Assembly (NCBI GenBank): GCA_017431005.1
Contig: JAFRLY010000047.1
Location: 1-48,802, forward strand
From: Clostridia bacterium
GTDB lineage: Bacteria; Bacillota; Clostridia; Christensenellales; Aristaeellaceae
Length of the DNA: 48,802 nt
Direction: 5' to 3'
Shown here in pieces: positions 35,036 through 43,895 of this stretch (the first letter of the stretch is position 1; each line of letters starts with the position of its first letter). Position numbers and translations under genes: made by a program. A model generated the notes under the pieces. It was not told the origin of the DNA. It made no database searches and saw only the letters and a program-made list of their open reading frames with translations.

Positions 35036-35893
35036 ATGGGTAGTTTCATGACAACGGTGAGAAACATGGGCTGGAATCTGACGCATCGCCTGGGCATCGT
35101 TGATATTATTGATATTCTGATCGTAGCGATCATCCTGTACGAACTGCTCCTGCTGACCAGGCATACCCGGGGCAGTGCGCTGCTGAAAGGCCTTTTTCTG
35201 CTCTTTGTCATCGCGATTCTGAGTAATCTGCTCGGACTGGTCAGCGTAAACTGGCTGCTGACTGCTATACTGAAGAACGGTGCCATTGTCCTGGTCATTC
35301 TGTTTCAGCCCGAACTGCGCAAAGCGCTAGAGCGTATGGGCAGGAGCAAAGTGATCAACAAAGGGAAGAAGCGCAGTCTGGATGACGAAGAGGAAATTAT
35401 TATCGCAGAAATCATTCAGACCATTAACGATCTGAGCCGGCGCAGGGTCGGCGCACTGATCGTGTTTGAGCAGAAAACAGGCCTTCAGGATATTATTGAA
35501 ACCGGAACCAGGCTGGATGCAGACATTTCCGCACCACTGCTGGAGAATATATTTGAACCGAATACACCGCTCCACGACGGCGCAGTCGTGATTCGCGACA
35601 ACCAGATTATGGCGGCTGCATGCATACTTCCGCTGGCTGAGGCCAGCGGCGTCAGCCGGGAACTGGGAACACGCCATCGCGCAGGCGTCGGTATCAGCGA
35701 AAATACGGACGCCATTGTGCTGATCGTTTCAGAGGAAACAGGAATTGTCAGCATGGCAAAGGACGGGCAGCTGACGAGGCCGCTGACGAATGATATGCTG
35801 ACAGATATCCTGAATGATATTTTTGCCGGTGAAACCCCATGGTTTTCTTCCCTTCTGCAGGGAATGAGAAAGGGGGAAACCAGCCATGAGTGA
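35036..35893 (+). CDS. cdaA: Diadenylate cyclase CdaA
   Basis: The 285-residue protein has three N-terminal membrane helices (about residues 20-90) and a DAC catalytic domain with the DGA motif in LHDGAVVI (near 178) and the RHR motif in GTRHRAGVG (near 212). It makes cyclic di-AMP from two ATP, a messenger for potassium and osmolyte control. GGAGGT is 7 nt before ATG 35036. Its end overlaps the cdaR start by 8 nt. Confidence 0.96.
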   Translation: MGSFMTTVRNMGWNLTHRLGIVDIIDILIVAIILYELLLLTRHTRGSALLKGLFLLFVIAILSNLLGLVSVNWLLTAILKNGAIVLVILFQPELRKALERMGRSKVINKGKKRSLDDEEEIIIAEIIQTINDLSRRRVGALIVFEQKTGLQDIIETGTRLDADISAPLLENIFEPNTPLHDGAVVIRDNQIMAAACILPLAEASGVSRELGTRHRAGVGISENTDAIVLIVSEETGIVSMAKDGQLTRPLTNDMLTDILNDIFAGETPWFSSLLQGMRKGETSHE

Positions 35894-36938
35894 AACAAGC
35901 AAAAGGACAGGCGTACAGAAACCGGGTGCCGTTCTTCTGAACCTCGTTAAACATATCTTCTTCCATAACGGCTGGCTGAAGCTGCTTGCCGTGCTGATAT
36001 CCGTTGTGCTCTGGGCAGGCCTGATATCACAGGATGCCACGCTGACCCGCGATAAAACTTTCACGGATGTGAATGTAAATGTGACCGGCATGGAAACGAT
36101 GAAGCGGAACGGCTATATCGTAACGAGCGATCTGGACCAGCTGCTTGACAACGTCAGCATTGTTGCGGCAGTTCCGCAGCAGCAGTATGAAAATGCTGAA
36201 GCGGCAACCTATAACGTCCGCATGGATCTCAGCAGAATTGCAGGGACAGGACAGCAGGAGCTGAAGCTGCTCAGTACCAATTCTTCCATGTACGGCCGCG
36301 TGGTCAGCACATCTCCATCCTCCGTTCTCGTAAATGTTGAGGAATACGTTGTGCGTCAGCGGATCCCGGTGTCTGTTACAGTGTCCGGAGACCTGCCGGA
36401 GGGATGGTATATGTCCACCCCGACAGTGGATCCTCCGCTGGTGACAGTCGGGGGCCCCAAGTCGGTGGTTGAAACAATTTCAAGAGCAAGAGCCTATCTG
36501 GTTCCGGACGATATTGAATGGAAGGAAGGCAGCATCCTCACATCACTGGCTTTTGAACTGTACAACCGTTCAGGTGAAAAGGTGGAAAGCGATCTGCTTG
36601 AGGTTACCAGTGACTCGCTGATTATGGACAGCGTGCTGATCGAAGCCAATATCCTGCCGACACGGGTTTTCGATGTGGCTGACCTGGTTGAAATTACCGG
36701 AAACGTTGCGAAGGGTTACGAGATTAACGATGTCCGGATCAGCCCTGAGAGTGTTACGGTGGCTGCACGGGAAGAAGTGCTGGCCCAGATGGATGAAATC
36801 CCGATGGACCGTACGGTAAGCGTAAAGAACCTGAAAGAAACAACAGTATTCCAGCTGAAGGTGTCCAAGCCTTCCGAGGATGCCATTATTTCCAACGACA
36901 CGGTTACGGTTACGGTGGAAATAGGGCCGGAAGAATAG
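35886..36938 (+). CDS. cdaR: YbbR-domain regulator CdaR
   Basis: The 350-residue protein has a membrane anchor at about residues 34-52 (LKLLAVLISVVLWAGLIS) and, outside, three or so YbbR domains with conserved DVNVNVTGME, PTVDPPLVTVGGPKSVV and ISPESVTVAAREEVL-type strands. CdaR binds CdaA and modulates c-di-AMP synthesis. It is translationally coupled to cdaA. In most Firmicutes glmM follows; here it does not. Confidence 0.94.
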   Translation: MSETSKRTGVQKPGAVLLNLVKHIFFHNGWLKLLAVLISVVLWAGLISQDATLTRDKTFTDVNVNVTGMETMKRNGYIVTSDLDQLLDNVSIVAAVPQQQYENAEAATYNVRMDLSRIAGTGQQELKLLSTNSSMYGRVVSTSPSSVLVNVEEYVVRQRIPVSVTVSGDLPEGWYMSTPTVDPPLVTVGGPKSVVETISRARAYLVPDDIEWKEGSILTSLAFELYNRSGEKVESDLLEVTSDSLIMDSVLIEANILPTRVFDVADLVEITGNVAKGYEINDVRISPESVTVAAREEVLAQMDEIPMDRTVSVKNLKETTVFQLKVSKPSEDAIISNDTVTVTVEIGPEE

Positions 36939-36960
36939 ACTTCACTGGACAGAGGGTGCC

Positions 36961-37542
36961 ATGGGAAGTTTTGCAAATCAATTATTTACTTTAATGCTTG
37001 GATGGATTCAGAGCACGTGCGCTGCTGTCTGGCAGGCTTTTACAGCCCCGACCCAGCAGCCGGCGCTGGCATGGCTGCAAAAGCATTGGATGACCGCTGC
37101 GCTTGTGCTGTGTGTACTTGGAGCGCTGGCTGATCTGACAGTTTATTTTTTCAGATGGCATCCGCTGGATGTCTGGCGCAGTTTTTTCAGAAGACTCAGG
37201 GAACGGGCAGACAAAGACAGTGAGTCCAGTGAACTGCTTTCAACCGGAGAAACGGCAGACAGCTCTGATGAGGAGACAGCCGGAAAGTCTGAAACAGGCA
37301 GCCGGCTGGCCAGACTCCGGATGGAGGAAGAGAATGCACAGACACGTCTGGAAAAAGCTGAGGAGTCATTACTGAAGAGCAGAAGACGCCGTTTTGCCAG
37401 CAGGCATTATGCCGGGGAGAGAGAATACGCGGGGAACTCTGTAACACCGCAGGAATTATTCAACACACAGGATACTTATCATCAGCCTGTATATCCCCGG
37501 AAATGGAGATCAAATGACAGAAATGAAGAAAATGCTGAGTGA
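36961..37542 (+). CDS. Single-pass membrane protein of unknown function
   Basis: The 193-residue protein has an amphipathic N-terminus, one clear membrane helix (about residues 43-67, MTAALVLCVLGALADLTVYFF), and a charged cytosolic tail with Ser/Glu-rich and probable coiled-coil stretches (LARLRMEEENAQTRLEKAEES) and an Arg-rich segment. I do not recognise a family. It lies 22 nt after cdaR and overlaps the P-loop gene by 29 nt, so it is made with the cdaA operon. The start has only a weak GAGGG site. Confidence 0.72.
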   Translation: MGSFANQLFTLMLGWIQSTCAAVWQAFTAPTQQPALAWLQKHWMTAALVLCVLGALADLTVYFFRWHPLDVWRSFFRRLRERADKDSESSELLSTGETADSSDEETAGKSETGSRLARLRMEEENAQTRLEKAEESLLKSRRRRFASRHYAGEREYAGNSVTPQELFNTQDTYHQPVYPRKWRSNDRNEENAE

Positions 37543-38203
37543 ACGCAAATTCATAGTTCTGACGGGCAATTACGGAAGCGGAAAAACAGAGATTGCGCTG
37601 AATCTGGCTTTTCAGCAGGCAGGGACTCAAAGAACCACTCTTGTGGACCTGGATATTGTCAACCCGTATTTTCGCAGCGGTGAGAAAGCTGAACAGCTCA
37701 GAGAGAAAGGCATTCGGGTACTGATGCCTACTTTTGCGCTTACAACGGTGGATATACCGGCTTTGCCTGCGGAGATTCAAAGTGTTTTTGAAGCGGAGGC
37801 CGATTCGGTGATATTCGACGTCGGGGGAGATGATACCGGCGCCGCAGCTTTGGGAAGGTATTTTCCCAGCTTTATGAAGAACAGAGAAAACACTTCAGTG
37901 CTGCTTGTCATTAACTGCATGCGTCCGCTGACCCGGAACACAGATGATGTGCTCGAACTGGCAGAGCGTATACAGGCAAGAGGACGGCTGGCATTGGACG
38001 GCATTGTCAATAACACAAACCTGGGCGATCAGACCTTGCCGGAGATGGTTCTGGAGGGGGAGCAGGTTGCGCTTGCGTGTGCGGACCGGCTGGGTATTCC
38101 TGCCATCACCTCCGGAGCACGACGTGTTCTGGAACAATGCACGCTGCACACAGCGCCGCTGTATATAGAGCGGTATATGAAGCCGGAATGGATGGAGGCG
38201 TAA
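37514..38203 (+). CDS. P-loop NTPase (SIMIBI/MinD-like), unknown partner
   Basis: The 229-residue protein has Walker A GNYGSGKTE (about residues 17-25), a MinD/CobQ-type LVDLDIVNPYFRSGE switch region, and VIFDVGGDDTGAAALGRYF as Walker B. It lacks an additional targeting or DNA-binding domain. The deviant MinD/ParA family includes ATPases that act by dimerising on a partner surface; here the partner could be the membrane protein encoded just upstream. GGAG lies 6 nt before the ATG. It overlaps the previous gene by 29 nt and the next begins 2 nt after its stop. Confidence 0.82.
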   Translation: MTEMKKMLSERKFIVLTGNYGSGKTEIALNLAFQQAGTQRTTLVDLDIVNPYFRSGEKAEQLREKGIRVLMPTFALTTVDIPALPAEIQSVFEAEADSVIFDVGGDDTGAAALGRYFPSFMKNRENTSVLLVINCMRPLTRNTDDVLELAERIQARGRLALDGIVNNTNLGDQTLPEMVLEGEQVALACADRLGIPAITSGARRVLEQCTLHTAPLYIERYMKPEWMEA

Positions 38204-38205
38204 GG

Positions 38206-39564
38206 ATGACGGAACTGCCCCGGGCCTGGATGAACAGAATGCGGAGTCAGCTGCGGGATGAAATGCCCGCTTTTTTGAATGCCATGGAAAAGCCCGCCCT
38301 GAGGGGAATCCGCATAAACACCCGGAAATCCATTCCTGAACTCTATAACTGGCCTGATCTGATATCTCCTGTCCCGTGGGGAAAAGACTGCTTTTATCTG
38401 AAGAAGGGAAGCTCAGCGGGAACGACTGCCTGGCATGAAGCCGGAGCATTTTATCTTCAGGAACCCAGTGCAATGATTCCGGCAGCGCTTCTGAACGCTC
38501 AGCCCGGAGAATGGATACTGGACCTGTGCGCAGCACCGGGAGGAAAAGCAACTCAAATCGGCCTGGCTCTGAACGGACAGGGGCTGCTGGTGGCCAATGA
38601 GCCGGTGGAAAAACGTACCCGAATTCTAAGCAGAAACATCGAAAGAATGGGGATTCCCAACGCTGTTGTAACCTGCGCGAAGCCGGCTGATCTCGCCGCG
38701 AGATGGGGAAGCCTTTTTGATGCGGTTATTGTGGATGCGCCATGCTCCGGAGAGGGGATGTTCAGGCGCGATCCTGAAACCAGAAATCAGTGGAGTCCGG
38801 AAGCGGCAGCGGGATGCGTGCAACGGCAGCGGGAGATTCTGAGAGCAGCTGCGCAGCTGGTCAGACCGGGCGGAAGAATTGTTTATTCCACCTGCACTTT
38901 CAACCTGGCTGAAAACGAAGAGAATACAGAATGGTTTCTGCGGGAACATCCGGAATACGAGCCGGAAGAGCTTGTTATACCCGGCATCACCGGAACAAAC
39001 GGGATGTATATATGCTACCCGCACAGGAACGACGGAGAAGGACAGTTTGCTGTCCGGCTCAGGCGCAAAGGAGCTGCATCTGTCCGAAGGGAGAAAACAC
39101 GCGGGCTGCCGGGAACGGACAGGGATACGGCAAATGCAATCAGACGTTCTTTTCCGTCGCTGCCCGCGGCAACCAATTTTCTGGGACAGACAGCCGTTCA
39201 TCTTCCGGAAGGGCCTGATCTGAGCGGAATCCGGATCCTCCGGGCGGGCCTGCATCTGGGAGAAATGCGCGGAAAAACGATTGTTCCGGACCATGCGTCC
39301 GCTGTGGCCTTTACAGTCGCCGGGCTTCCGGAATGCGAGGTAAATGCTGCAGAAGCAAGCCGGTACCTTGCCGGTGAGGTTCTCGACCTAACGGAGAACG
39401 GATGGACTGCTGTCCGCTTTTGCGGGCTGAATCTTGGGTGGGGAAAAGGAAGCGAGGGATTTCTTCGGAATCACTATCCAAAAGGACTCCGCAACGATAA
39501 AATCATCTGTGAAATCCCTGATTGGTATTGCCAAAAAAATGAAAAAGCATATAATAATACGTAA
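38206..39564 (+). CDS. RsmF-like 16S rRNA m5C methyltransferase
   Basis: The 452-residue protein belongs to the NOL1/NOP2/Sun family. SAM-binding motif I is LCAAPGGKATQI (about residue 108). The two catalytic cysteines lie in VDAPCSGEGMF and VYSTCTFNLAENE. The RsmF-type C-terminus (LGWGKGSEGFLRNHYPKGLR) is complete. It methylates C5 of cytosine in rRNA; the position is not certain. ATG 38206 has GGAGGCG upstream; an earlier in-frame start lies inside the P-loop gene. A promoter for the next gene lies in its 3' end. Confidence 0.92.
   Translation: MTELPRAWMNRMRSQLRDEMPAFLNAMEKPALRGIRINTRKSIPELYNWPDLISPVPWGKDCFYLKKGSSAGTTAWHEAGAFYLQEPSAMIPAALLNAQPGEWILDLCAAPGGKATQIGLALNGQGLLVANEPVEKRTRILSRNIERMGIPNAVVTCAKPADLAARWGSLFDAVIVDAPCSGEGMFRRDPETRNQWSPEAAAGCVQRQREILRAAAQLVRPGGRIVYSTCTFNLAENEENTEWFLREHPEYEPEELVIPGITGTNGMYICYPHRNDGEGQFAVRLRRKGAASVRREKTRGLPGTDRDTANAIRRSFPSLPAATNFLGQTAVHLPEGPDLSGIRILRAGLHLGEMRGKTIVPDHASAVAFTVAGLPECEVNAAEASRYLAGEVLDLTENGWTAVRFCGLNLGWGKGSEGFLRNHYPKGLRNDKIICEIPDWYCQKNEKAYNNT
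39528..39555 (+). promoter_or_regulatory. Sigma-A promoter of second ABC operon
   Basis: TTGCCA (39528-39533) and a perfect TATAAT (39550-39555) are 16 bp apart and overlap the end of the rsmF-like gene, about 53 bp before the binding-protein start. Confidence 0.75.
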
Positions 39565-39608
39565 TGGAACACCAGTTTATGGTGAATATATGAACGGAGG
39601 TTTTGTCC

Positions 39609-40808
39609 ATGAGAAAAATTTTTGCTATTGTTCTGGCTGCTGTAATGATGGTTGGCCTGGTAAGCTTTGCGCATGCTGAAGATTACACCATCCGTATCTA
39701 CAGCAACTCCAATTCTCCGGAACGGACCAACTGGCTGATCAACGCCGCGAAAGAAGCCGGATTTACGATTTCTATTGATGACAACACGGTTTATTCCGGT
39801 GATACCGCCGCCGTACAGGCTGCGAACGAAAGCAAAGACGGCGACCTGATTTTCGGTCTGAATGAAACCCGGTGGAGCCAGCTGATCAAGGGTACTTATG
39901 AGAACCTTGAAGTGATTGACTGGACTCCCACCTGGGCCGATAAGGTCGGCGATTTCAAGTATGACGGAAAAGCATACGGCATCGTGATTCAGAATATCCT
40001 GATGCTGTACCGGAACGACGAACTCGGAACAAACGGCAAAGCGCTGCATTTCGCACACTGGACCGATGTGGTTGACAGCGGATATACCTGGTACCGTCAG
40101 GGCAAAGTCGGCGGCACCACAAATGCGAATATCAACAACTCCATGCTTTACCCCTATACCGATCCGGAATCTCCTGCCGGCGGCATCTCCGTTGATGGCT
40201 GGAAAGCTCTGTGGAAATACTGCGCCGGCGGCAACTTTACCGGAGACAGCTACGGCCTTGAGCCTCTGATCCGCGGTGATATCCAGGTATCCACTTTCTA
40301 CTCTTCCTCCCTTTACGGAAATATCGATGCCGCGGTGGAAGCCGGCACCTATGACAATCCCCTGCGCGGGACGCTGAATCCTGAAAACTGGGCACTGGTT
40401 GAGATCGACGACGGTACCTACTATATCGCTGAATATCTGGGTATTCTGAACAAGGAAGGCCGCGCCGAGGAACAGACTGAAACCGTGAAGGCCTTTGCTG
40501 AGTGGTTCGGCTCCGCGGAAACCCAGGCTGCCTGGTCTGAAGAATTCGATTCCTATCCCTGCAACCAGGATGCAGTTGTGATGGCTGGCTTTGAGGAGGT
40601 TCCCGCAATCTACACCATCAAGAACTTTGCTCTTGAGAAGGTTGCCGGAACGGATCTGAGCTATGCGGAATACGTTGCGGCTCACAGCAGCGAGTGGACC
40701 AATATCATGACGAACCTTGGCTTCTACTGGGCGGATAACGCAAACGCTCCCGCTGAACCTGACTGGGATAATCTGGATTGGGCAACCCTGACCCAGAAGG
40801 CTGAATAA
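39609..40808 (+). CDS. Extracellular substrate-binding protein (iron/thiamine/phosphonate type)
   Basis: The 399-residue protein has a signal peptide (1-23, AHA then EDYT) and no lipobox cysteine. The mature part is a type-2 periplasmic-binding-like protein, with ANESKDGDLIFGLNETRW and AYGIVIQNILMLYRNDEL segments typical of the family that binds ferric iron, thiamine, putrescine or phosphonates. The substrate cannot be fixed from sequence. GGAGG is 8 nt before ATG 39609; an earlier TTG (39603) is less likely. The signal peptide nearly repeats that of the BMP protein. A hairpin follows, then the ATPase and a fused permease. Confidence 0.88.
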   Translation: MRKIFAIVLAAVMMVGLVSFAHAEDYTIRIYSNSNSPERTNWLINAAKEAGFTISIDDNTVYSGDTAAVQAANESKDGDLIFGLNETRWSQLIKGTYENLEVIDWTPTWADKVGDFKYDGKAYGIVIQNILMLYRNDELGTNGKALHFAHWTDVVDSGYTWYRQGKVGGTTNANINNSMLYPYTDPESPAGGISVDGWKALWKYCAGGNFTGDSYGLEPLIRGDIQVSTFYSSSLYGNIDAAVEAGTYDNPLRGTLNPENWALVEIDDGTYYIAEYLGILNKEGRAEEQTETVKAFAEWFGSAETQAAWSEEFDSYPCNQDAVVMAGFEEVPAIYTIKNFALEKVAGTDLSYAEYVAAHSSEWTNIMTNLGFYWADNANAPAEPDWDNLDWATLTQKAE

Positions 40809-40839
40809 ATTCCCGGATCCAATCTGAAAAATACCCGAT

Positions 40840-40870
40840 GGGCGGGCCCGTCTCCGGACCCGCCCTCATT
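40840..40870 (+). terminator. Hairpin after second binding-protein gene
   Basis: A G+C-rich stem (GGGCGGG at 40840-40846 with CCCGCCC at 40859-40865), extended by two inner pairs, is followed only by TCATTTATAT. It is a likely partial terminator, as after the BMP gene. Confidence 0.6.
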
Positions 40871-40942
40871 TATATCAGGCTTTTTTCTGCAGGAGGATAA
40901 AACGCCTGAGTTTCAAAACAAGCCAAAGGAGCTGTGATTCCT

Positions 40943-41953
40943 ATGATCCGGTTGTCAGACATTGTTGTAAAATTCGGGGACTTAGAAGCGCTGCACAATA
41001 TAAATGTGGATGTACGGGAGGGAGAGTTTTTTACTTTTCTCGGGCCGTCCGGATGCGGAAAGACAACTACGCTTCGGACAATCACAGGTTTTATAGAACC
41101 GGTGAGCGGAACAGTTTCCATGCAGGGCAGGGATATAACCCATGTACCGATTGAGAAGCGGAATATCGGTATCGTATTTCAGAGCTATGCGCTGTTTCCG
41201 ACAATGACAGTTCATGATAATATTGCTTTCGGACTTAAAATCAAAAAAATGAAAAAGGATGAGATCGAACAAAAGGTGCAGGAGATTGCACGGAAAGTCG
41301 ATCTGAAAGAGAGACACCTGAAAAGGGCAGTGAGCCAGCTCAGCGGCGGGCAGCAGCAGCGTGTGGCTATTGCCAGAGCTCTTGTCACCGAGCCTGCTGT
41401 TATCTGTATGGATGAGCCTCTTTCCAATCTTGACGCAAAACTGCGGGTTCAGCTTCGGAATGAGCTGAAAAAGATGCAGAAAGACTTCGGTATTACTACG
41501 ATTTATGTAACGCATGATCAGGAGGAAGCTCTGACGCTTTCAGACCGGATCGCGGTTTTCAACAAGGGCTATATTGAGCAGATCGGAACACCGAATGAAA
41601 TTTACAATCACTCGGCGACAGAATTTGTTGCCAACTTCATCGGAGACATTAATCCGCTGACAGATGAAGCCATTCTGAAAAAGCTGGGCCTGAATACGCA
41701 GGAGCATCATTTTATACGTCTGGAACGTGTCAGGGTGAATGACAGCACCCAGGACGAACAAATCTGCCAGCTTCCGGGAGCCATTGAAAGCCGGGAATAC
41801 TATGGACTGTATATTAAATATTATATCAGGCTTGAGAACCAGGTCATCAAGGTCATTGAGAAAAATGACGGGATCAGGATCTACGAGGCCGGGGAAAAGG
41901 TGACAGTCGGTATCCATCCGGCTGACGTCATGACTTATCCGGGGGAGGGCTGA
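40943..41953 (+). CDS. ABC importer ATPase (PotA/FbpC-like)
   Basis: The 336-residue protein has Walker [10 protein letters not shown] (about residues 34-42), signature [15 protein letters not shown], Walker [13 protein letters not shown], and the switch histidine in [11 protein letters not shown]-terminal TOBE-like regulatory region follows from about 240. This layout is the PotA/FbpC/CysA group. ATG 40943 is preferred (AAAGGAG 11 nt upstream); GTG 40934 is an alternative but only 2 nt from the site. The permease follows after 2 nt. Confidence 0.94.
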   Translation: MIRLSDIVVKFGDLEALHNINVDVREGEFFTFLGPSGCGKTTTLRTITGFIEPVSGTVSMQGRDITHVPIEKRNIGIVFQSYALFPTMTVHDNIAFGLKIKKMKKDEIEQKVQEIARKVDLKERHLKRAVSQLSGGQQQRVAIARALVTEPAVICMDEPLSNLDAKLRVQLRNELKKMQKDFGITTIYVTHDQEEALTLSDRIAVFNKGYIEQIGTPNEIYNHSATEFVANFIGDINPLTDEAILKKLGLNTQEHHFIRLERVRVNDSTQDEQICQLPGAIESREYYGLYIKYYIRLENQVIKVIEKNDGIRIYEAGEKVTVGIHPADVMTYPGEG

Positions 41954-41955
41954 AG

Positions 41956-43875
41956 ATGCAGAAGACTGCCAGTTCAAACAGAAAACCGGATCCGGCGCTG
42001 TTATACAAGGTATTTGGCGGTGTGCTGTTTTTATATCTCTTCCTTGGATTCATGGTGGTGCCCTGCATCAATACACTGACTTCTGTCTTTACCGCCAAGG
42101 ACGCCTCCGGCAATACAGATCCCTTTGCTGTTATCCGCTTTTTCCTTGCGGGCTCTATGCCTTCCTTTGTATGGAATTCTCTGAAGCTTGCCGTCTGCCT
42201 GGTTGTGACGGTTAACATTGTCGGTATTTCCATTGTGCTGCTGACAGAATATTTCGATATCAAAGGCGCAAAAATTCTGCGGATGGGTTATATGACCACG
42301 CTGATTTACAGCGGCGTTGCACTGGTCACCGGCTACCAGTTTCTGTATGACTCCAACGGTATGCTGACAAAATGGTTTACAGATATCCTGCCGGGGTTTA
42401 ACAAACAGTGGTTTACAGGATTCAATGCGGTGCTGTTTACGATGACATTTGCGTGCACCAGCAATCATGCCCTGTTTCTGCGCAATGCTATCCGCGGCAT
42501 AGACTATAACACGGTGGAAGCTGCAAGAAACATGGGAGCAAAACCTTTTAAGGTGCTTCTGAAGGTCGTCATGCCAACGCTGCTGCCGACATTATTCAGC
42601 CTGACGGTGATGACGTTTATTACGGGTCTGTGCGCGATGAGTGCTCCGACGCTGCTGGGATACAATTCCATCAATCCGGAAATCGTCCGTCTTGCTGGAT
42701 CCACCACTGCTGACGAGTCTTTCCCTCAGGCGCGCGCCGCTTTGCTGAGCGTCATTCTGGCAATGTTTACAATTGTTCTGCTGACGGTTCTGAACCATTA
42801 CGAACGGAAAGGCCATTATCTGTCAGTCAGCAAAACCAAGGCCAAACTGGTGAAACAAAAAATACAGAATCCGGCTGCAAATATTCTGGCGCATATTTAT
42901 GCCTATATCCTGTTCATCATCTATATGACGCCTGTTGTCATGATCATCGTTTTCTCCTTCCAGAACTGGTCTGCGGTCAGAACCAAGTCTCTGGACTTTT
43001 CAGGGTGGACACTTTCCAATTATTTCGGGGTGGAAAACTATCAGTACACCCGGTCCAACGGGAAGATCTCAACACGGGTCGGGGCTATTTCAGGCGTTTT
43101 TGCCAACGAAAAAACAGTCGGCGGCATCCGGCTGAGTTTTCTTCTGTCAGCCGTAGCGGCGGCACTGGCCTGCGTCATCGTTGTAATTGCCGTGAATTAT
43201 ATTTTCAAGCACAGGAATAAGAAAAGAGCGGTGCTGATTGAGGGATGCCTGCTGTTCCCGTGGCTGCTCCCGACTATCCTGATCTGCTACAGCTTCCGGA
43301 TTTTCTTTAACAATGAAGTGTGGTACGTTTTCGGGCAAAATCTGTATTATAAGGAAAACGTGAGGATCCTGATTATTCTTGCTTATACGGTGGTGAAGCT
43401 GCCCTTTGCCCTGAGGATGATCAAGGCAGCGTTCTACGCCATAGATGATGAGCTGGAGGATGCGGCACGGAATCTGGGAGCCAGCGGTCTTGTGACATTC
43501 CTGAGAATAAAACTGCCGATTGTTCTCCCAAGTGTTCTGGCGGTATTCGCTCTGAATTTTAACGCACTGTTCACTGAATATGATATGGGCGCAACTTTCC
43601 AGAAATCAGAAGGTACAACCTATGCGATGGTTATTCAGAGTATGTGCAATGAGGAGGGCCGTGACGGCATGAACATGAACGCCTCCGGGCGCAGATGCGC
43701 ATCTACGGTGTTCATCATGATTGTTTCGGGACTGATCCTTTATCTGGTTTACGGCGTCGGATCCAGAGACCTTGGCGAGCGTCTGGCAATCCGGGAAAGA
43801 AGGAGTAAAAAACTGCAGCAGATCAGAAAAAGCCTGGGCTTTAAAACAGCTGTCGCGGAAGAAACCCAGGAATAA
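41956..43875 (+). CDS. Fused double permease of ABC importer (FbpB-type)
   Basis: The 639-residue protein contains two BPD_transp_1 domains in one chain. Each has a cytosolic EAA loop: EAARNMGAKPFKVLLKVVMP (about residues 189-208) and EDAARNLGASGLVTFLRIKL (about 500-519). About twelve membrane helices are predicted by eye. Fused permeases are typical of iron(III) (FbpB), thiamine (ThiP) and some phosphonate systems. Together with the binding protein and ATPase it makes a full importer. Confidence 0.93.
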   Translation: MQKTASSNRKPDPALLYKVFGGVLFLYLFLGFMVVPCINTLTSVFTAKDASGNTDPFAVIRFFLAGSMPSFVWNSLKLAVCLVVTVNIVGISIVLLTEYFDIKGAKILRMGYMTTLIYSGVALVTGYQFLYDSNGMLTKWFTDILPGFNKQWFTGFNAVLFTMTFACTSNHALFLRNAIRGIDYNTVEAARNMGAKPFKVLLKVVMPTLLPTLFSLTVMTFITGLCAMSAPTLLGYNSINPEIVRLAGSTTADESFPQARAALLSVILAMFTIVLLTVLNHYERKGHYLSVSKTKAKLVKQKIQNPAANILAHIYAYILFIIYMTPVVMIIVFSFQNWSAVRTKSLDFSGWTLSNYFGVENYQYTRSNGKISTRVGAISGVFANEKTVGGIRLSFLLSAVAAALACVIVVIAVNYIFKHRNKKRAVLIEGCLLFPWLLPTILICYSFRIFFNNEVWYVFGQNLYYKENVRILIILAYTVVKLPFALRMIKAAFYAIDDELEDAARNLGASGLVTFLRIKLPIVLPSVLAVFALNFNALFTEYDMGATFQKSEGTTYAMVIQSMCNEEGRDGMNMNASGRRCASTVFIMIVSGLILYLVYGVGSRDLGERLAIRERRSKKLQQIRKSLGFKTAVAEETQE

Positions 43876-43895
43876 ATTACCGGAGAGTTTGGCAC

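Noticed and set aside
39474-40685. A 403-codon open frame antisense to the second binding protein
   Set aside because: It is a shadow of the sense gene, produced by its codon bias.
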